Positions 44,798-52,997 are shown, counted from the stretch's first letter. The stretch: 64,000 nucleotides of DNA from Pseudomonas sp. Tri1 (GCF_017968885.1 NZ_CP072913.1:3270001-3334000), one strand, 5' to 3'. Notes: generated by a model not told the origin, from the sequence alone. Numbers and translations: made by a program.

Positions 44798-46312
44798 TTA
44801 CAATGTCCGCCAGTCGACAGAGGCCTCGAATGCTGCCGCGGCTTGATAGAGGGTGCCTTCCGCATAATGTCTTCCGACAAGCATCAGCCCCACGGGCAGT
44901 CCGTCCACCAGGCCACAAGGGATCGACATGGCTGGGTGCCCCGTAATGTCTTGAGCGGCCGTATTGCCAAGCATCTCCAACGCACGAGTGACGTTCTCGG
45001 TGATTGAAGAACCCGGTTCCGGCAGCGGCTGAGCGGTGATTGGCACAGTCGGCATGACTAGCAGGTCATAGGTGTTCAACGCCTTGTCATAGGCGTCTCG
45101 GGCAAAGCGCGCGATGTTCTGGGCCTTGGCGTAGTAACGGCCGTTGTAGCGCTCCAGACCGAACTGGCCCACGAACATGCAAAGCTTGAGTGACGGGGAC
45201 AATGCGTTGGCCTGATCGCGCCAACCGACCTGTTTGTCCAGCAGGCCCACGTCGTAAAGCCCCTTCCAGTTAAAGCCCGCTCCATTACCGTGCATCATTT
45301 GCATGGTCAGGCCTTCACAGCCGATAGGGCTCCATAACGATCCCGCCAGGTTGTGTTCGGGAACCGATACCTCCTCGACCAGCGCGCCCAAAACCTCGAG
45401 CTGGGCGATAGCGCTGCGCACCTTTTCTGCGATACGTGGATCTTGGTTAGCGAGCTGGAAGCCTTCCTGGAGAACCCCGATCCTGAGTCCGATCACGCCT
45501 CGTTCCAAATAATCGCAATAAGCATCGACCTTGGGGGCGCTCTGACGAGGGTCGAGCCCGTCCGCTCCGGCCATCACTTCCAGCATGAGAGCGTTATCGC
45601 GTACGTTGCTCGTCATGGGGCCGACATGGTCGAAAGTGGCTTCGATCGCCATGACGCCGGTATAGGGCACCAGACCGAAGGTGGGCTTCATTCCATAAAT
45701 GCCGCACCAGGCTGCTGGAATGCGGATGGAGCCGCCTTGGTCTCCACCGATAGCCAGGTCGACCTCGCCCGACGCCACAAGCGCCGCGCTGCCGGAAGAC
45801 GAACCGCCGGTTGTGAAACCATGGCGAAAAGGGTTGTGCACAGGCGCTGGGTCTGAGGTATGACTACCACCGGAGAGGCAGTAATGTTCACAAGTGGCTT
45901 TGCCGAGAATCGTTGCTCCAGCGTCGAGCAAACGCGTCACCACGGTGGCATCGAACGACGGTACGAAACCCTCCAGTGGTGCGGCACCGTTCATCATGGG
46001 GACACCGGCCAGAGAGATATTGTCTTTGAGCGCGACCGTCTTGCCAGCAAGCTTGCCCGAACTGGCGCCTGTCACCTCAGTTCTGTAGTACCAGGCGTTT
46101 AGTGGATTATCCGTGCTTGAAGGGCGATAACCAGAACTGCGCTCGTAGCGCACTGGAGGGATGAAGTCTGGCAACTCATCGACGAGATCATAGGCATCAA
46201 AACTGGGTTGCATAAGTGCCAGGTATTCGCTGGCTTGCTCGGGTGTCAGTTGTATGTGCAGGCGGCTGGCGAGATCCTGCACTTGTTCGAGAGTCGGGCG
46301 GATGATGGCCAT
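44798..46312 (-). CDS. Amidase of the aldoxime-nitrile pathway
   Basis: A 504-residue amidase-signature enzyme. The Ser-cisSer-Lys triad is visible as K96 (VALKDN), S171 ([11 protein letters not shown]) and S195 ([11 protein letters not shown]), the same numbering as in the Rhodococcus nitrile-pathway amidases as I recall them. It hydrolyses the amide from nitrile hydratase to acid and ammonia. ATG 46312 has AGGA upstream; a longer frame starting at 46369 or beyond lacks family similarity. It is first in the leftward amidase-nthA-nthB-accessory-CbiM unit, with paired activator motifs at 46453-46491 upstream. Confidence 0.93.
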   Translation of the reverse strand: MAIIRPTLEQVQDLASRLHIQLTPEQASEYLALMQPSFDAYDLVDELPDFIPPVRYERSSGYRPSSTDNPLNAWYYRTEVTGASSGKLAGKTVALKDNISLAGVPMMNGAAPLEGFVPSFDATVVTRLLDAGATILGKATCEHYCLSGGSHTSDPAPVHNPFRHGFTTGGSSSGSAALVASGEVDLAIGGDQGGSIRIPAAWCGIYGMKPTFGLVPYTGVMAIEATFDHVGPMTSNVRDNALMLEVMAGADGLDPRQSAPKVDAYCDYLERGVIGLRIGVLQEGFQLANQDPRIAEKVRSAIAQLEVLGALVEEVSVPEHNLAGSLWSPIGCEGLTMQMMHGNGAGFNWKGLYDVGLLDKQVGWRDQANALSPSLKLCMFVGQFGLERYNGRYYAKAQNIARFARDAYDKALNTYDLLVMPTVPITAQPLPEPGSSITENVTRALEMLGNTAAQDITGHPAMSIPCGLVDGLPVGLMLVGRHYAEGTLYQAAAAFEASVDWRTL

Positions 46313-46452
46313 GGGGTGTCCTGTTTCCTGTGCCAACCCGTAGGGTGGCAGTGTCTGTTCAAACGTCATCTCGGGATGCCCGGGCACGGTGTGCTCTATT
46401 GGCGAAGTCGCGGCCGGGGCTGGTATCAAGCTATCTCTGCAAATTGAGCGGT

Positions 46453-46491
46453 GCTTGGTTGAGGAGGACATTCGCTTGGTTGAGCGGGACA
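46453..46491. promoter_or_regulatory. Tandem activator sites of the amidase/nitrile hydratase operon
   Basis: Two near-identical 18-bp units lie 21 bases apart on the + strand: GCTTGGTTGAGGAGGACA (46453-46470) and GCTTGGTTGAGCGGGACA (46474-46491). The same motif recurs upstream of the truncated hemoglobin and of oxdA. On the minus strand a -10-like GATAGC (46430-46435) lies 17 bases past the proximal unit, so that unit would overlap the -35 region, as for AraC-type class II activation. The gap 46313-46616 holds no gene. Confidence 0.75.
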
Positions 46492-46511
46492 CGGGTGCCC
46501 GTGTTTTTTTT
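46489..46511 (+). terminator. Hairpin with T tract on the + strand
   Basis: ACACGG (46489-46494) pairs with CCGTGT (46499-46504) around a GTGC loop, followed by seven to eight T. It points rightward although both flanking genes run left, so it might limit antisense transcription. Seen from the minus strand it is an A-tract just upstream of the activator sites. Confidence 0.4.
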
Positions 46512-46616
46512 AGCCACGCCACCGTAACCGTCGGCTGCCGGAGCGAGCCTCGGCAGCATGGAGGGCACCCCATGGATGCGCCCCCATTGGTGTGGCTCAG
46601 GTTTTTGACGAGCGTG

Positions 46617-47141
46617 TCAGTTTTCGGATTCAGGCGTGGTCTGTTTCTTAGATGACTTCCCGGGTTTCGGCCAGAAAACCCCAACGCTCTTCATTCCCTT
46701 GGCTGGGTCCATTTCCGGGTGCGCGAGTACGACGTCGCGATAGGAGGGGCTCCCAATCACCGCCGGTTTGAACTTGATGAGGAAGTCATTGACCTCCTTG
46801 CGCAGATCCGGTGCCAGACCGTAATCGTCGTAGCACGCTTCGAGACAATCGAGCACGGCTTGCCAGTGCACCTCGGTCAGGCCCATCCCGCGGTGCGCGG
46901 TGACCATGTCTCTGCCCCTGTATTTGGCGCTTCCACCCCAGTGCTCGGAAAGGAAATCGACAAAATTGATGTGTTCCTTTTGGAACGTCGATTCCGACAT
47001 ATGGGCCCAGATATGTCCGATGGCGGGATGCCCCATTGTTTTTCTCAGAACGGCACCTGCGAACTGATAGATAGCGTCATAGCCACCCAGACGGGTATAG
47101 AGGGAGGGTTGTTTTTCCATGGAGGGTTGCAGGTCGGTCAT
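46617..47141 (-). CDS. Truncated hemoglobin (group I-like) with C-terminal extension
   Basis: A 174-residue globin. The trHb core has the glycine motif [18 protein letters not shown], a distal-side helix [14 protein letters not shown] and the probable proximal histidine H83 ([15 protein letters not shown]). About 45 extra residues follow the 2-over-2 globin core, ending in a basic tail ([16 protein letters not shown]). It lies between the amidase and the outer-membrane transporter, with its own copy of the tandem activator motif at 47261-47278. A role with the heme enzyme OxdA (oxygen or NO removal, redox support) is possible but unproven. Confidence 0.85.
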   Translation of the reverse strand: MTDLQPSMEKQPSLYTRLGGYDAIYQFAGAVLRKTMGHPAIGHIWAHMSESTFQKEHINFVDFLSEHWGGSAKYRGRDMVTAHRGMGLTEVHWQAVLDCLEACYDDYGLAPDLRKEVNDFLIKFKPAVIGSPSYRDVVLAHPEMDPAKGMKSVGVFWPKPGKSSKKQTTPESEN

Positions 47142-47260
47142 TGCTTGGTTTCTCCGTTTCGAGTGAGGGTCATCTCATTAGCCAACTGTCGCGTTGGCAC
47201 GGTTGGTACGGGATGCGAAGTCTTGCGACGGATCCAAGTTGAATTCGTCGTTGGGCACAC

Positions 47261-47298
47261 GCTTGGTTGATAAGGACAACGGTTGGTAGAGGCGGGCG
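47261..47298. promoter_or_regulatory. Activator sites upstream of the truncated hemoglobin gene
   Basis: GCTTGGTTGATAAGGACA at 47261-47278 fits the 18-bp motif seen at the amidase and oxdA promoters. A weaker unit, GGTTGGTAGAGGCGGGCG, begins at 47281, about one period further from the hemoglobin start. The sites lie 120-157 bases upstream of the hemoglobin ATG. No clear -10 box is found at the expected distance. Confidence 0.6.
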
Positions 47299-47301
47299 GG
47301 T

Positions 47302-48168
47302 CTAGAAAACCCTTACGTAGCGCAGGTTCATGCGAAAGTCCTCTTTGGAGCCGTTCTCCACCGAAAGGTCGCGTCCCAGTTGCACTTGGATTTGGTCCTT
47401 GGCGGTGAAAAACTTTCTGGCCGTGAAGCGGACGTTGGTGGTTTCCATCCTGTCGTCCTGGTTGACACCATCGATCTGGTTTTCCCCGCCCCAACTGTGG
47501 CCGAAGCCGATAGCCAGTGCAGTTGTCTCGTCGGGCATGTAGCGCCCCATCAACTGAGCGCCGTAGGAAACGTCCTGCTCTCGACGGGCAGAGCTGGCGC
47601 CGAAGTCGTCGTTGTCTGCGTACCAGATGGCATCACCTACGAGGTCGATGGCCCACTTGTCCGTGAAGTGCTTGACGTAAGCGGCCTGGAGATCAACCTT
47701 CCAACGGTTCTCGCCAAGGTTGAGCGCGTCGTCTTTGTCATAGTCGCCAGTAGGCACGTACAAGTAAGCGGTCGCACCGAGGGTGTCATTGGCGTCGTTG
47801 AGACGGTACTTGAGCGGCGCTGTAAGAATGAGGTCGCCGATGCCGCTGGCGTCGCCTAAACCAGAAGCATCACCACCGCCTGAGACATGACCGAAGGGCA
47901 ATAGGAATTGTGGCTCGATGGTCAGCCGCTCGCTCAACTGGTAGACGTGCAGCAGACGCAGAATGCCGACATCGGAAGTCAGGTTGAAATCGGAACTGGT
48001 CTTGTGCCCCTGGGAGTAGGCATTGTCCGTGGTGGCGTGCTGGTAGTAGACCACACCGATGGTCGCTCCAACGGGGAGCGGCTCGTAATCGCCAGGATCC
48101 ACCTCGAGCGCGTGGGAGGAAAGGCTGGGGAGGAGGGCTGCAAGCGACAGGTAGCGGAACTGTTTCAT
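47302..48168 (-). CDS. Outer-membrane transporter of the MetA/phenol-degradation family
   Basis: A 288-residue exported beta-barrel protein: signal peptide ending near SSHALEVDPGDY, repeated amphipathic strands, and a terminal phenylalanine (MNLRYVRVF). The segment DASGIGDLILTAPLKYRL and TAYLYVPTGDYDKDDALNLG are typical of the transporter family found in hydrocarbon and aromatic pathways. AAGGAT precedes the ATG. It is downstream of oxdA across a terminator, so its expression may depend on read-through. Probable role: uptake of hydrophobic aldoxime or nitrile. Confidence 0.82.
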   Translation of the reverse strand: MKQFRYLSLAALLPSLSSHALEVDPGDYEPLPVGATIGVVYYQHATTDNAYSQGHKTSSDFNLTSDVGILRLLHVYQLSERLTIEPQFLLPFGHVSGGGDASGLGDASGIGDLILTAPLKYRLNDANDTLGATAYLYVPTGDYDKDDALNLGENRWKVDLQAAYVKHFTDKWAIDLVGDAIWYADNDDFGASSARREQDVSYGAQLMGRYMPDETTALAIGFGHSWGGENQIDGVNQDDRMETTNVRFTARKFFTAKDQIQVQLGRDLSVENGSKEDFRMNLRYVRVF

Positions 48169-48191
48169 GATCGAAGATCCTTTTTTCGGGC

Positions 48192-48233
48192 AAAAAGAGC
48201 CCCGCTAACGCCAATCAGGCGTCGCGCAGGGCT
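48192..48233 (-). terminator. Intrinsic terminator after oxdA
   Basis: On the minus strand AGCCC..ACGCC pairs with GGCGT..GGGCT (48198-48233) around a short loop, followed by CTTTTTG (48192-48196 as A run on +). It lies 22 bases beyond the oxdA stop and just before the transporter gene, where it would set a lower transporter level or act as a processing site. Confidence 0.75.
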
Positions 48234-48255
48234 AAAAGTGGAGTCAGCGATGGAG

Positions 48256-49311
48256 TCAGGTGGGCGACACTTGCGCGTCGCGCATCATCCCTGTCTGCGG
48301 ATGGCAGTTGATGTACTCGAACAGTTGCTGGCTACCGTCCGCTACCGAGACCTCGTGATACAGCCGCAGCTTCGAAAGTCCCCCGATCACGCGAAAGAAC
48401 GTAGTGAAAATGCGCAAGTGAGTGGGATGGGATTCTGCCCAGCGTTCCAGTTTGTCGAGCGATCGCCAGTGACCGATGTCATAGGCGATGTCGAGCAGAT
48501 TGCCATCCAGGTCGACATTGCGTACGAAGCGATTGCTGTAGCAGCCCAACGCCTGACCCTCGTCACGCAGGAAGTTCATGCCGTCTTGTAGAGGGGGTAG
48601 CATTTCGGTGAAGTACAGCGCGCGCTCTTCCTCGCCGGCGTCGACCCAGTCTTGTCCAGAACGGATCAGCGTCAGGTTGTCGTGACCGCGTATCACGACC
48701 TTGCCGCCCTTGGCCGGGTCCCCGGAAATCACTTGTAGTTCGCCGGTCGGTTGCATCCAATCGGTCTGTGAGATGGCAAAGCGGTCGCGTGCCGAGCCCC
48801 AGTAGCCGTGCTCTTCGACCTCGCCACTAATGCCGTCCATGACCGCACCGACACCTGGCAAATCTTCCTTGAATGCATACAGCGTCTCGAACTGATCGGC
48901 GCGCGGTGCGATGACCTCGCGGAAATACCCCAGCCCCTCGTTCAGGCGTGCCTCGTCAGCCCACCAATCGGCTACAGGCGCTGAAAGTAACCATCGGTGA
49001 TAGGCGGCGGGATCACGCCAGTAGCCCACGGCGATGAAGTTTCCATAACCCTGATTGTCGAGGTGGTAGGTCAGGTCGTGATTGCCGGGTCCATCGGCGA
49101 GGGCAAAGCTGGCGTCAATGTAGCGCATGGCCTGCAGGGCGGCGGCGCGTTGTTCGTCGCGAAATTGCACTCCGAGGTAGGCCATCACAACTTGCTTCAC
49201 GTTTTCGTCAGCTCGCCCAACAAACATCGGGAAGGGCGGCTTGTAATCGTCGTGAACACGACGGGACAAAGTCCGGGGACATTTGAGATGTTTATCGATT
49301 GCAGATTCCAT
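48256..49311 (-). CDS. oxdA: Aliphatic/aryl aldoxime dehydratase
   Basis: A 351-residue heme enzyme that dehydrates aldoximes to nitriles. Key residues match the P. chlororaphis enzyme with an offset of one: proximal heme ligand H298 (SHPTHLRIF), catalytic distal H319 (LRLYHEVSV), S218 (LIRSGQD) and R177 (SARDRFAI). The start MESAIDKHLKCPRTLSRR and length (352 in the known enzyme) agree. AAGGAG precedes ATG 49311 and overlaps the stop of an upstream broken small gene. It supplies nitrile to the cobalt nitrile hydratase. Expected regulation by the AraC activator encoded at 49884. Confidence 0.95.
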   Translation of the reverse strand: MESAIDKHLKCPRTLSRRVHDDYKPPFPMFVGRADENVKQVVMAYLGVQFRDEQRAAALQAMRYIDASFALADGPGNHDLTYHLDNQGYGNFIAVGYWRDPAAYHRWLLSAPVADWWADEARLNEGLGYFREVIAPRADQFETLYAFKEDLPGVGAVMDGISGEVEEHGYWGSARDRFAISQTDWMQPTGELQVISGDPAKGGKVVIRGHDNLTLIRSGQDWVDAGEEERALYFTEMLPPLQDGMNFLRDEGQALGCYSNRFVRNVDLDGNLLDIAYDIGHWRSLDKLERWAESHPTHLRIFTTFFRVIGGLSKLRLYHEVSVADGSQQLFEYINCHPQTGMMRDAQVSPT

Positions 49312-49321
49312 GGGGGCTCCT

Positions 49322-49521
49322 TTATTTCCGTCTCAAACGGACGGTTTTCTGTTCTACATCCCAGTGGATGTTGGTGTTTTGCGGTGGGTACCACTCCATC
49401 GGCGTTGCAGCACCAAGGTCCCGAGCTGTAGTAGGTAAGTGGCAAACTCTTCGGGTGCCATGTCCCATCTCTGTAGAAACCAGGATGAATCGGACAGTCG
49501 CTGTTGTTCTCGTGGATGCAT
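49322..49521 (-). pseudogene. Small 66-codon gene before oxdA, frameshifted
   Basis: ATG 49521 has GAGGTG at ideal spacing and opens MHPREQQRLSDSSWFLQRWD MAPEEFATYLLQLG (in two parts here), after which the frame runs into an unlikely tail and stops at 49354. In the neighbouring frame the sequence AATPMEWYPPQNTNIHWDVE runs to a TAA at 49322 that overlaps the oxdA ribosome binding site. Adding one base in the CCC at 49420-49422 joins both into a 66-residue protein. It is the first coding unit after the oxdA promoter. Function unknown; tryptophan-rich and soluble. Confidence 0.6.
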
Positions 49522-49568
49522 GAGACACCTCATCATTCGTGCTTGTAGGGACACGGCGTGGAGTGAAA

Positions 49569-49630
49569 ATTATCCAGGGGAGATGAAACGTGCTTGGCTC
49601 GAATGGACAACCGTTTGGTTAAAAAGGACA
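49569..49630. promoter_or_regulatory. oxdA-operon promoter with tandem activator sites
   Basis: GCTTGGCTCGAATGGACA (49592-49609) and GTTTGGTTAAAAAGGACA (49613-49630) repeat with a 21-bp period. On the minus strand a -10 box GATAAT (49569-49574) lies 17 bases beyond the proximal unit, so transcription would start near 49562 and the small gene before oxdA would be translated first. Sites are in the 362-base gap between that gene and the divergent AraC gene. Confidence 0.75.
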
Positions 49631-49821
49631 GGTAAAAAAGGCTGGCATATCAGCGCGCAGCAATGGTGCGGGGCTTGTGAAACAAGGGGGCGAGGCGCCC
49701 CGAGAAGTGGCATGGGGAGTGTTGGAAGGATCTACCCATTTAACGCCAGCCGAGTTCGCAGGCGGCTATCTTCCAAGGTGTCTGACAGCGGGAATGAGGC
49801 TATGGGGATGGCCTGCTAATT

Positions 49822-49855
49822 GCTTGGCTCGCAAAAAACGTTACCAAGCTTTTTT
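49822..49855. promoter_or_regulatory. Half-site and hairpin just upstream of the AraC gene
   Basis: GCTTGGCTCG (49822-49831) is identical to the first ten bases of one activator unit. It faces CCAAGC (49844-49849), which is followed by TTTTTT (49850-49855). This is both a possible autoregulatory half-site and a weak rightward attenuator before ATG 49884. Confidence 0.4.
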
Positions 49856-49883
49856 GTTGAACCGCCGCCGCGAGGTGAATGCA

Positions 49884-50819
49884 ATGAGCCAGACATGTCA
49901 GTATTCAACTCTTGCCGTTACGGCACCCCTGCGGTTCGATTACTGGAAGGAGGTGGTTTGTCACCACTGCCTGGATGCAGACAGCAAACTGTTGGCGCAG
50001 AGCGATTTTGACGGGGCGCTGGAGGTGCATAGCATGGGCGTATTGGACATCTGCACGTTGTCCGCACCCTTGCACTATTGGGAGCGGTCCGCCCAGCACC
50101 TACGCAGTGATCCTAATGACGATTTGTGGTTGGGCTTTACCAGGAGCGGTTATGGCGAACTGGAGCAGGCTGACCGACGGACGAAGCTGACGGCGGACGA
50201 TCTGTTTCTTTATGACGCATCCCAGCCGTTTAGATTCAGCTTCGGTGGTACGGACAATCACCTGGTCCGCATTCCGCGACAACTGCTCAGCCAGCGGTTG
50301 CCCGGCATAGCAGATTGCACCGCTGTGGTTCTGGATGATCGTCGTCCAGGGGTGATTCCGTTACGCGAGATGTTACGCCAAGCCGCAGGTATGCCTTCAG
50401 GCTTCCATAACACGGGAATATCCAGTCGTTACTCCAGCACGTTGCTCGACCTTCTGGTGGTCAGTCTGGAACTCCAGGATTTAAAGCAGACTCATGACGA
50501 GTTGGACCTGTATGGCCGGATCATGAATTACATCCACCAGTATTTGACCGAGGCGGACCTGTCGCTTGAGCGCATTGCTCAAGCTCACCATGTCTCCACG
50601 CGCACTGTGACGCGCGCTTTCGCCCGTTATCAGAAATCGCCGGTCGCGGAAATCTGGAAGGCGCGATTGCTCGCGAGCCGCGACGCGATTGAGCGCGGTC
50701 AAGTTCGCAGTATTTCTCAGGCGGCGCTGGATTTCGGCTTCTCCGACTTCTCTCATTTCAGCCACGCTTTTCGCAAGGCATTTGGCATTGCTCCCCACAC
50801 TCTCCTGCGGCGAGAGTGA
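49884..50819 (+). CDS. AraC-family activator of the aldoxime-nitrile genes
   Basis: A 311-residue regulator of the AraC-binding-domain-like type (FDYWKEVVCHHCLDADSKLL at residues 17-36, a pattern shared with NhpR/OxdR/NitR-like activators) with a C-terminal double helix-turn-helix (DLSLERIAQAHHVSTRTVTR and SISQAALDFGFSDFSHFSHA). ATG 49884 has GAGGTG upstream; a longer frame to 49677 lacks similarity. It is divergent from oxdA. The tandem 18-bp motifs at three promoters in this block are its likely binding sites. Inducer presumed to be an aldoxime, nitrile or amide. Confidence 0.88.
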   Translation: MSQTCQYSTLAVTAPLRFDYWKEVVCHHCLDADSKLLAQSDFDGALEVHSMGVLDICTLSAPLHYWERSAQHLRSDPNDDLWLGFTRSGYGELEQADRRTKLTADDLFLYDASQPFRFSFGGTDNHLVRIPRQLLSQRLPGIADCTAVVLDDRRPGVIPLREMLRQAAGMPSGFHNTGISSRYSSTLLDLLVVSLELQDLKQTHDELDLYGRIMNYIHQYLTEADLSLERIAQAHHVSTRTVTRAFARYQKSPVAEIWKARLLASRDAIERGQVRSISQAALDFGFSDFSHFSHAFRKAFGIAPHTLLRRE

Positions 50820-51217
50820 AATGGGGGGCTTTATCGCTTCTGAAGCGAAAGGTATTTGAAGGTGATCAGTTGTGAGGGGGGCAGCGGTTGCCTTTGCCGC
50901 TAATGCCATCGCATGCACTGCATGGCAAGCCAACTGAAACAGTTCAACACCGCCCGTGAGTCACTTTGGGAAGGACTTTTAATACAGTGGAGATCCGTTA
51001 AAGGCTTTCCGGATCGCCAAAAAACATTTTTACTTGGCTCTAGAACGGTAGTTTAAGGGCAAAAAAAGTGCGTTATGCCCCCATTGTCGCCCCCAATCTC
51101 CGCCAATATGCGAGCGATCGCGAATGGCGATTTTTGACAGAAAACCAAGATGGAACTGGGTGGCCTTCAGTGTACTTCCAGACTGCTAGTGGATGGAGGT
51201 TAGGGGGCTCCCGATAG
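50820..51217. other. Gap holding direct repeat copy B
   Basis: This 398-base stretch has no convincing gene. It contains repeat copy B (50999-51106) and a palindromic stretch around 50834-50848. The long minus-strand open frame overlapping the AraC end (to 50933) is a shadow of the AraC gene. Confidence 0.6.
50999..51106 (-). repeat. Direct repeat copy B with a mexT-like 3' end
   Basis: The minus strand reads VKMFFGDPESL then TAA (about 51000-51036), preceded by a TAG within a few codons, so only the tail of a LysR-type gene is represented. About 105 bases align with copy A at 40718-40825 at roughly 70-75 percent identity by eye, with one single-base gap, including the C-tract arm (TTATGCCCCCAT). 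Same orientation as copy A and as intact mexT. Confidence 0.6.
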
Positions 51218-51952
51218 TCAGGCTGTTAGTTCCCGATTCATGGCAACAATTTCCTCGTGTGTGAAATTGCCACCGGGAATCATGAACTTGGCCATCAGGG
51301 CATCCCGGTTTTGAGGCGCCCTCAACTTGTCTGCCGCGCACAAGGCCGACTTCAACTCTGGCAACTTCAGTTCGGTGCAATAGGCAGGTGTGCCTGGTTG
51401 CTGGCGCCATGAGTCTTCAAGGCTTCCAGCGGCAAGCGCGGTAAAGCCGGTATCCTCTACAAGATCCTGCACGATTGCCTCAGCATTGATGTCACCACCA
51501 GCTACAGGTAGGGCTATGCGTGAGGACGAGTCGGCTGGTTGGCCGTGCTCGGCAAGAGTCGCTGCGAGGACGGCATTCCATGCCTTAACGACCGGGCGTC
51601 CAATTTGCTCGCTTACCCAAACGCTTTCTGGCTTACCGTCATCTACTTCTTTAATTGCCCCGTCTCGCCCCGGATAGTAATTGGAGGTGTCAATGACGAC
51701 GACCTTCTCGGGAACATTACTCAACGTTTGCCGGAGATCCGGGTATTTTGCAAAGGGGATCGAGAGGATAACGGCATCCACGTTGGACACAGCATCTTCT
51801 TTAGTCACCGCGCTTACACCGATTTCGTTGGCAAGGTTTTGAAGGGTATGAGGACTCTTCGAGTTTGCCAGTTTGACTTCATGGCCGCACGCAGCGAGCT
51901 TGCGGGCAAGAGTCGCCCCAATGTTGCCTGCGCCGATAATTCCGATTTTCAT
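51218..51952 (-). CDS. NAD(P)-binding F420-reductase-like oxidoreductase
   Basis: A 244-residue protein with an N-terminal Rossmann motif MKIGIIGAGNIGATLARKLA, then LANSKSPHTLQNL as the phosphate-binding loop (suggesting NADP) and VVVIDTSNYYPGRDG. It belongs to the F420-dependent NADP reductase-like/NAD-binding-domain-2 group, which in Pseudomonas acts without F420; the reaction is unknown. ATG 51952 has AGGA upstream. It lies near a remnant of a 2-hydroxyacid dehydrogenase gene and the SDR/TetR pair. Confidence 0.78.
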   Translation of the reverse strand: MKIGIIGAGNIGATLARKLAACGHEVKLANSKSPHTLQNLANEIGVSAVTKEDAVSNVDAVILSIPFAKYPDLRQTLSNVPEKVVVIDTSNYYPGRDGAIKEVDDGKPESVWVSEQIGRPVVKAWNAVLAATLAEHGQPADSSSRIALPVAGGDINAEAIVQDLVEDTGFTALAAGSLEDSWRQQPGTPAYCTELKLPELKSALCAADKLRAPQNRDALMAKFMIPGGNFTHEEIVAMNRELTA

Positions 51953-52002
51953 TTCAATAACATCCTCACCTACGAACAATAATCAAGCTATTGCTTGTCT
52001 TC

Positions 52003-52110
52003 TCAACAAGCGGTGCCTATCAATCCTTGAGCGCTGTGAATGAGAGCTTCAAACTGATTTTCCGTGGCACCGACCTCGAGATCCATCATGGCGACTTCGT
52101 ACTTATCTGG
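52003..52110 (-). pseudogene. Remnant of a 2-hydroxyacid dehydrogenase gene
   Basis: A 35-codon fragment on the minus strand reads PDKYEVAMMDLEVGATENQF then EALIHSAQGLIG, bounded by stops. It aligns with the N-terminal part of the dehydrogenase at 53820-54563 (KDKYNVIIMSPELGDMDAQF, EAAISSVHGLIG). No start, cofactor domain or C-terminus remains. It marks a deleted paralogue in the 260-base gap before the F420-reductase-like gene. Confidence 0.6.
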
Positions 52111-52161
52111 TTAAAACTTCAAGCACGCTGAGCGAGAGGCGACTGAGCGTCCAGGCAAGCA

Positions 52162-52189
52162 GATGCCATCTGGTTACAGCGATGGCATC
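52162..52189 (-). terminator. Hairpin after the SDR gene
   Basis: GATGCCATC (52162-52170) and GATGGCATC (52181-52189) are perfect arms around a ten-base loop, 24 bases beyond the leftward SDR stop. No T tract follows, so termination efficiency is uncertain. Confidence 0.45.
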
Positions 52190-52212
52190 AGATGCTACTC
52201 ACACGGTTGACA

Positions 52213-52971
52213 TCATTCTGCCGGCTGTTTGTATCCCGCAAGCATTTTCAATATCTCATGATGTGAACCGCTCGCTTCAGCAAACCGTAATGGCTTGGCG
52301 CGCTCGACGACAAGTTCGCGTGGGGTCGGAGAGATCTCGAGCAGTTCGAAGGTTTCATCCAGAAACTCGTCCAAGGGCATGGCGTGTTCGTCGTTTTCCT
52401 GTCCAAGCAAAGTGGTACGTACACCCGGCGGCGCAAGCTCGATAACCTCGACCGGCGAGTCCTCTAGCTGCACTCGAAGACTTTGAGTGAACGAATGAAC
52501 TGCCGCTTTGGTTGCGCTGTATGTCGGTGTCGCAGGTAGCGGGACGAATGCCAACGCCGAACTGACATTCACAATCGTTGCACTCGGCTGCTTGATCAGC
52601 TGGGGGGTGAATGCATATACCATGCGAATCGTGCCAAGTAAGTTCGTTGTCACGATATCTTCGGCGGTGCTCAGGTATTCCGGGTCAGTCAGATCCTCCC
52701 AATGCATGATGCCAGCATTGTTTATGAGGACGTTCAGATTTGGGTGGCTGACCGCAAGCGCTTCGCTGCTGCGCTGGATGGATTGTGGATCGGAGACGTC
52801 CAGCAATACTGATTCAATACCTGGATGCTCCGACGCGATCTTGTCGAGCAGAGCCTTGCGACGTCCCGCGATGATGACTTTGTTGCCCGCCTTGTGAAGC
52901 CTAAGCGCCAGACCGAGGCCAATGCCTGAGGTGCCGCCAGTAACCAGAATCGTGTTGCCAGTGCTGTTCAT
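52213..52971 (-). CDS. Short-chain dehydrogenase/reductase (DltE-like)
   Basis: A 252-residue classical SDR. The cofactor motif is TGGTSGIGLGLALRLHKAG, NNAG is present (VLINNAGIMHWED), and the catalytic Ser-Tyr-Lys set is in NVSSALAFVPLPATPTYSATKAAV. It is divergent from a TetR gene with two palindromes between them, so it is almost certainly that regulator's target. ATG 52971 is used; the longer frame runs into the TetR gene. Substrate unknown, probably a small carbonyl compound or toxin-like inducer. Confidence 0.88.
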   Translation of the reverse strand: MNSTGNTILVTGGTSGIGLGLALRLHKAGNKVIIAGRRKALLDKIASEHPGIESVLLDVSDPQSIQRSSEALAVSHPNLNVLINNAGIMHWEDLTDPEYLSTAEDIVTTNLLGTIRMVYAFTPQLIKQPSATIVNVSSALAFVPLPATPTYSATKAAVHSFTQSLRVQLEDSPVEVIELAPPGVRTTLLGQENDEHAMPLDEFLDETFELLEISPTPRELVVERAKPLRFAEASGSHHEILKMLAGYKQPAE

Positions 52972-52997
52972 AGTAAACTCCAGAAACGATGCTTGAG

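Noticed and set aside
44798..46684. A 628-codon amidase form
   Set aside because: The first 124 residues cover the promoter region with the activator motifs; the 504-residue form matches the family and has a ribosome binding site.
50481..50933. 150-codon open frame on the minus strand
   Set aside because: Lies almost wholly opposite the helix-turn-helix part of the AraC gene; composition is that of an antisense shadow.
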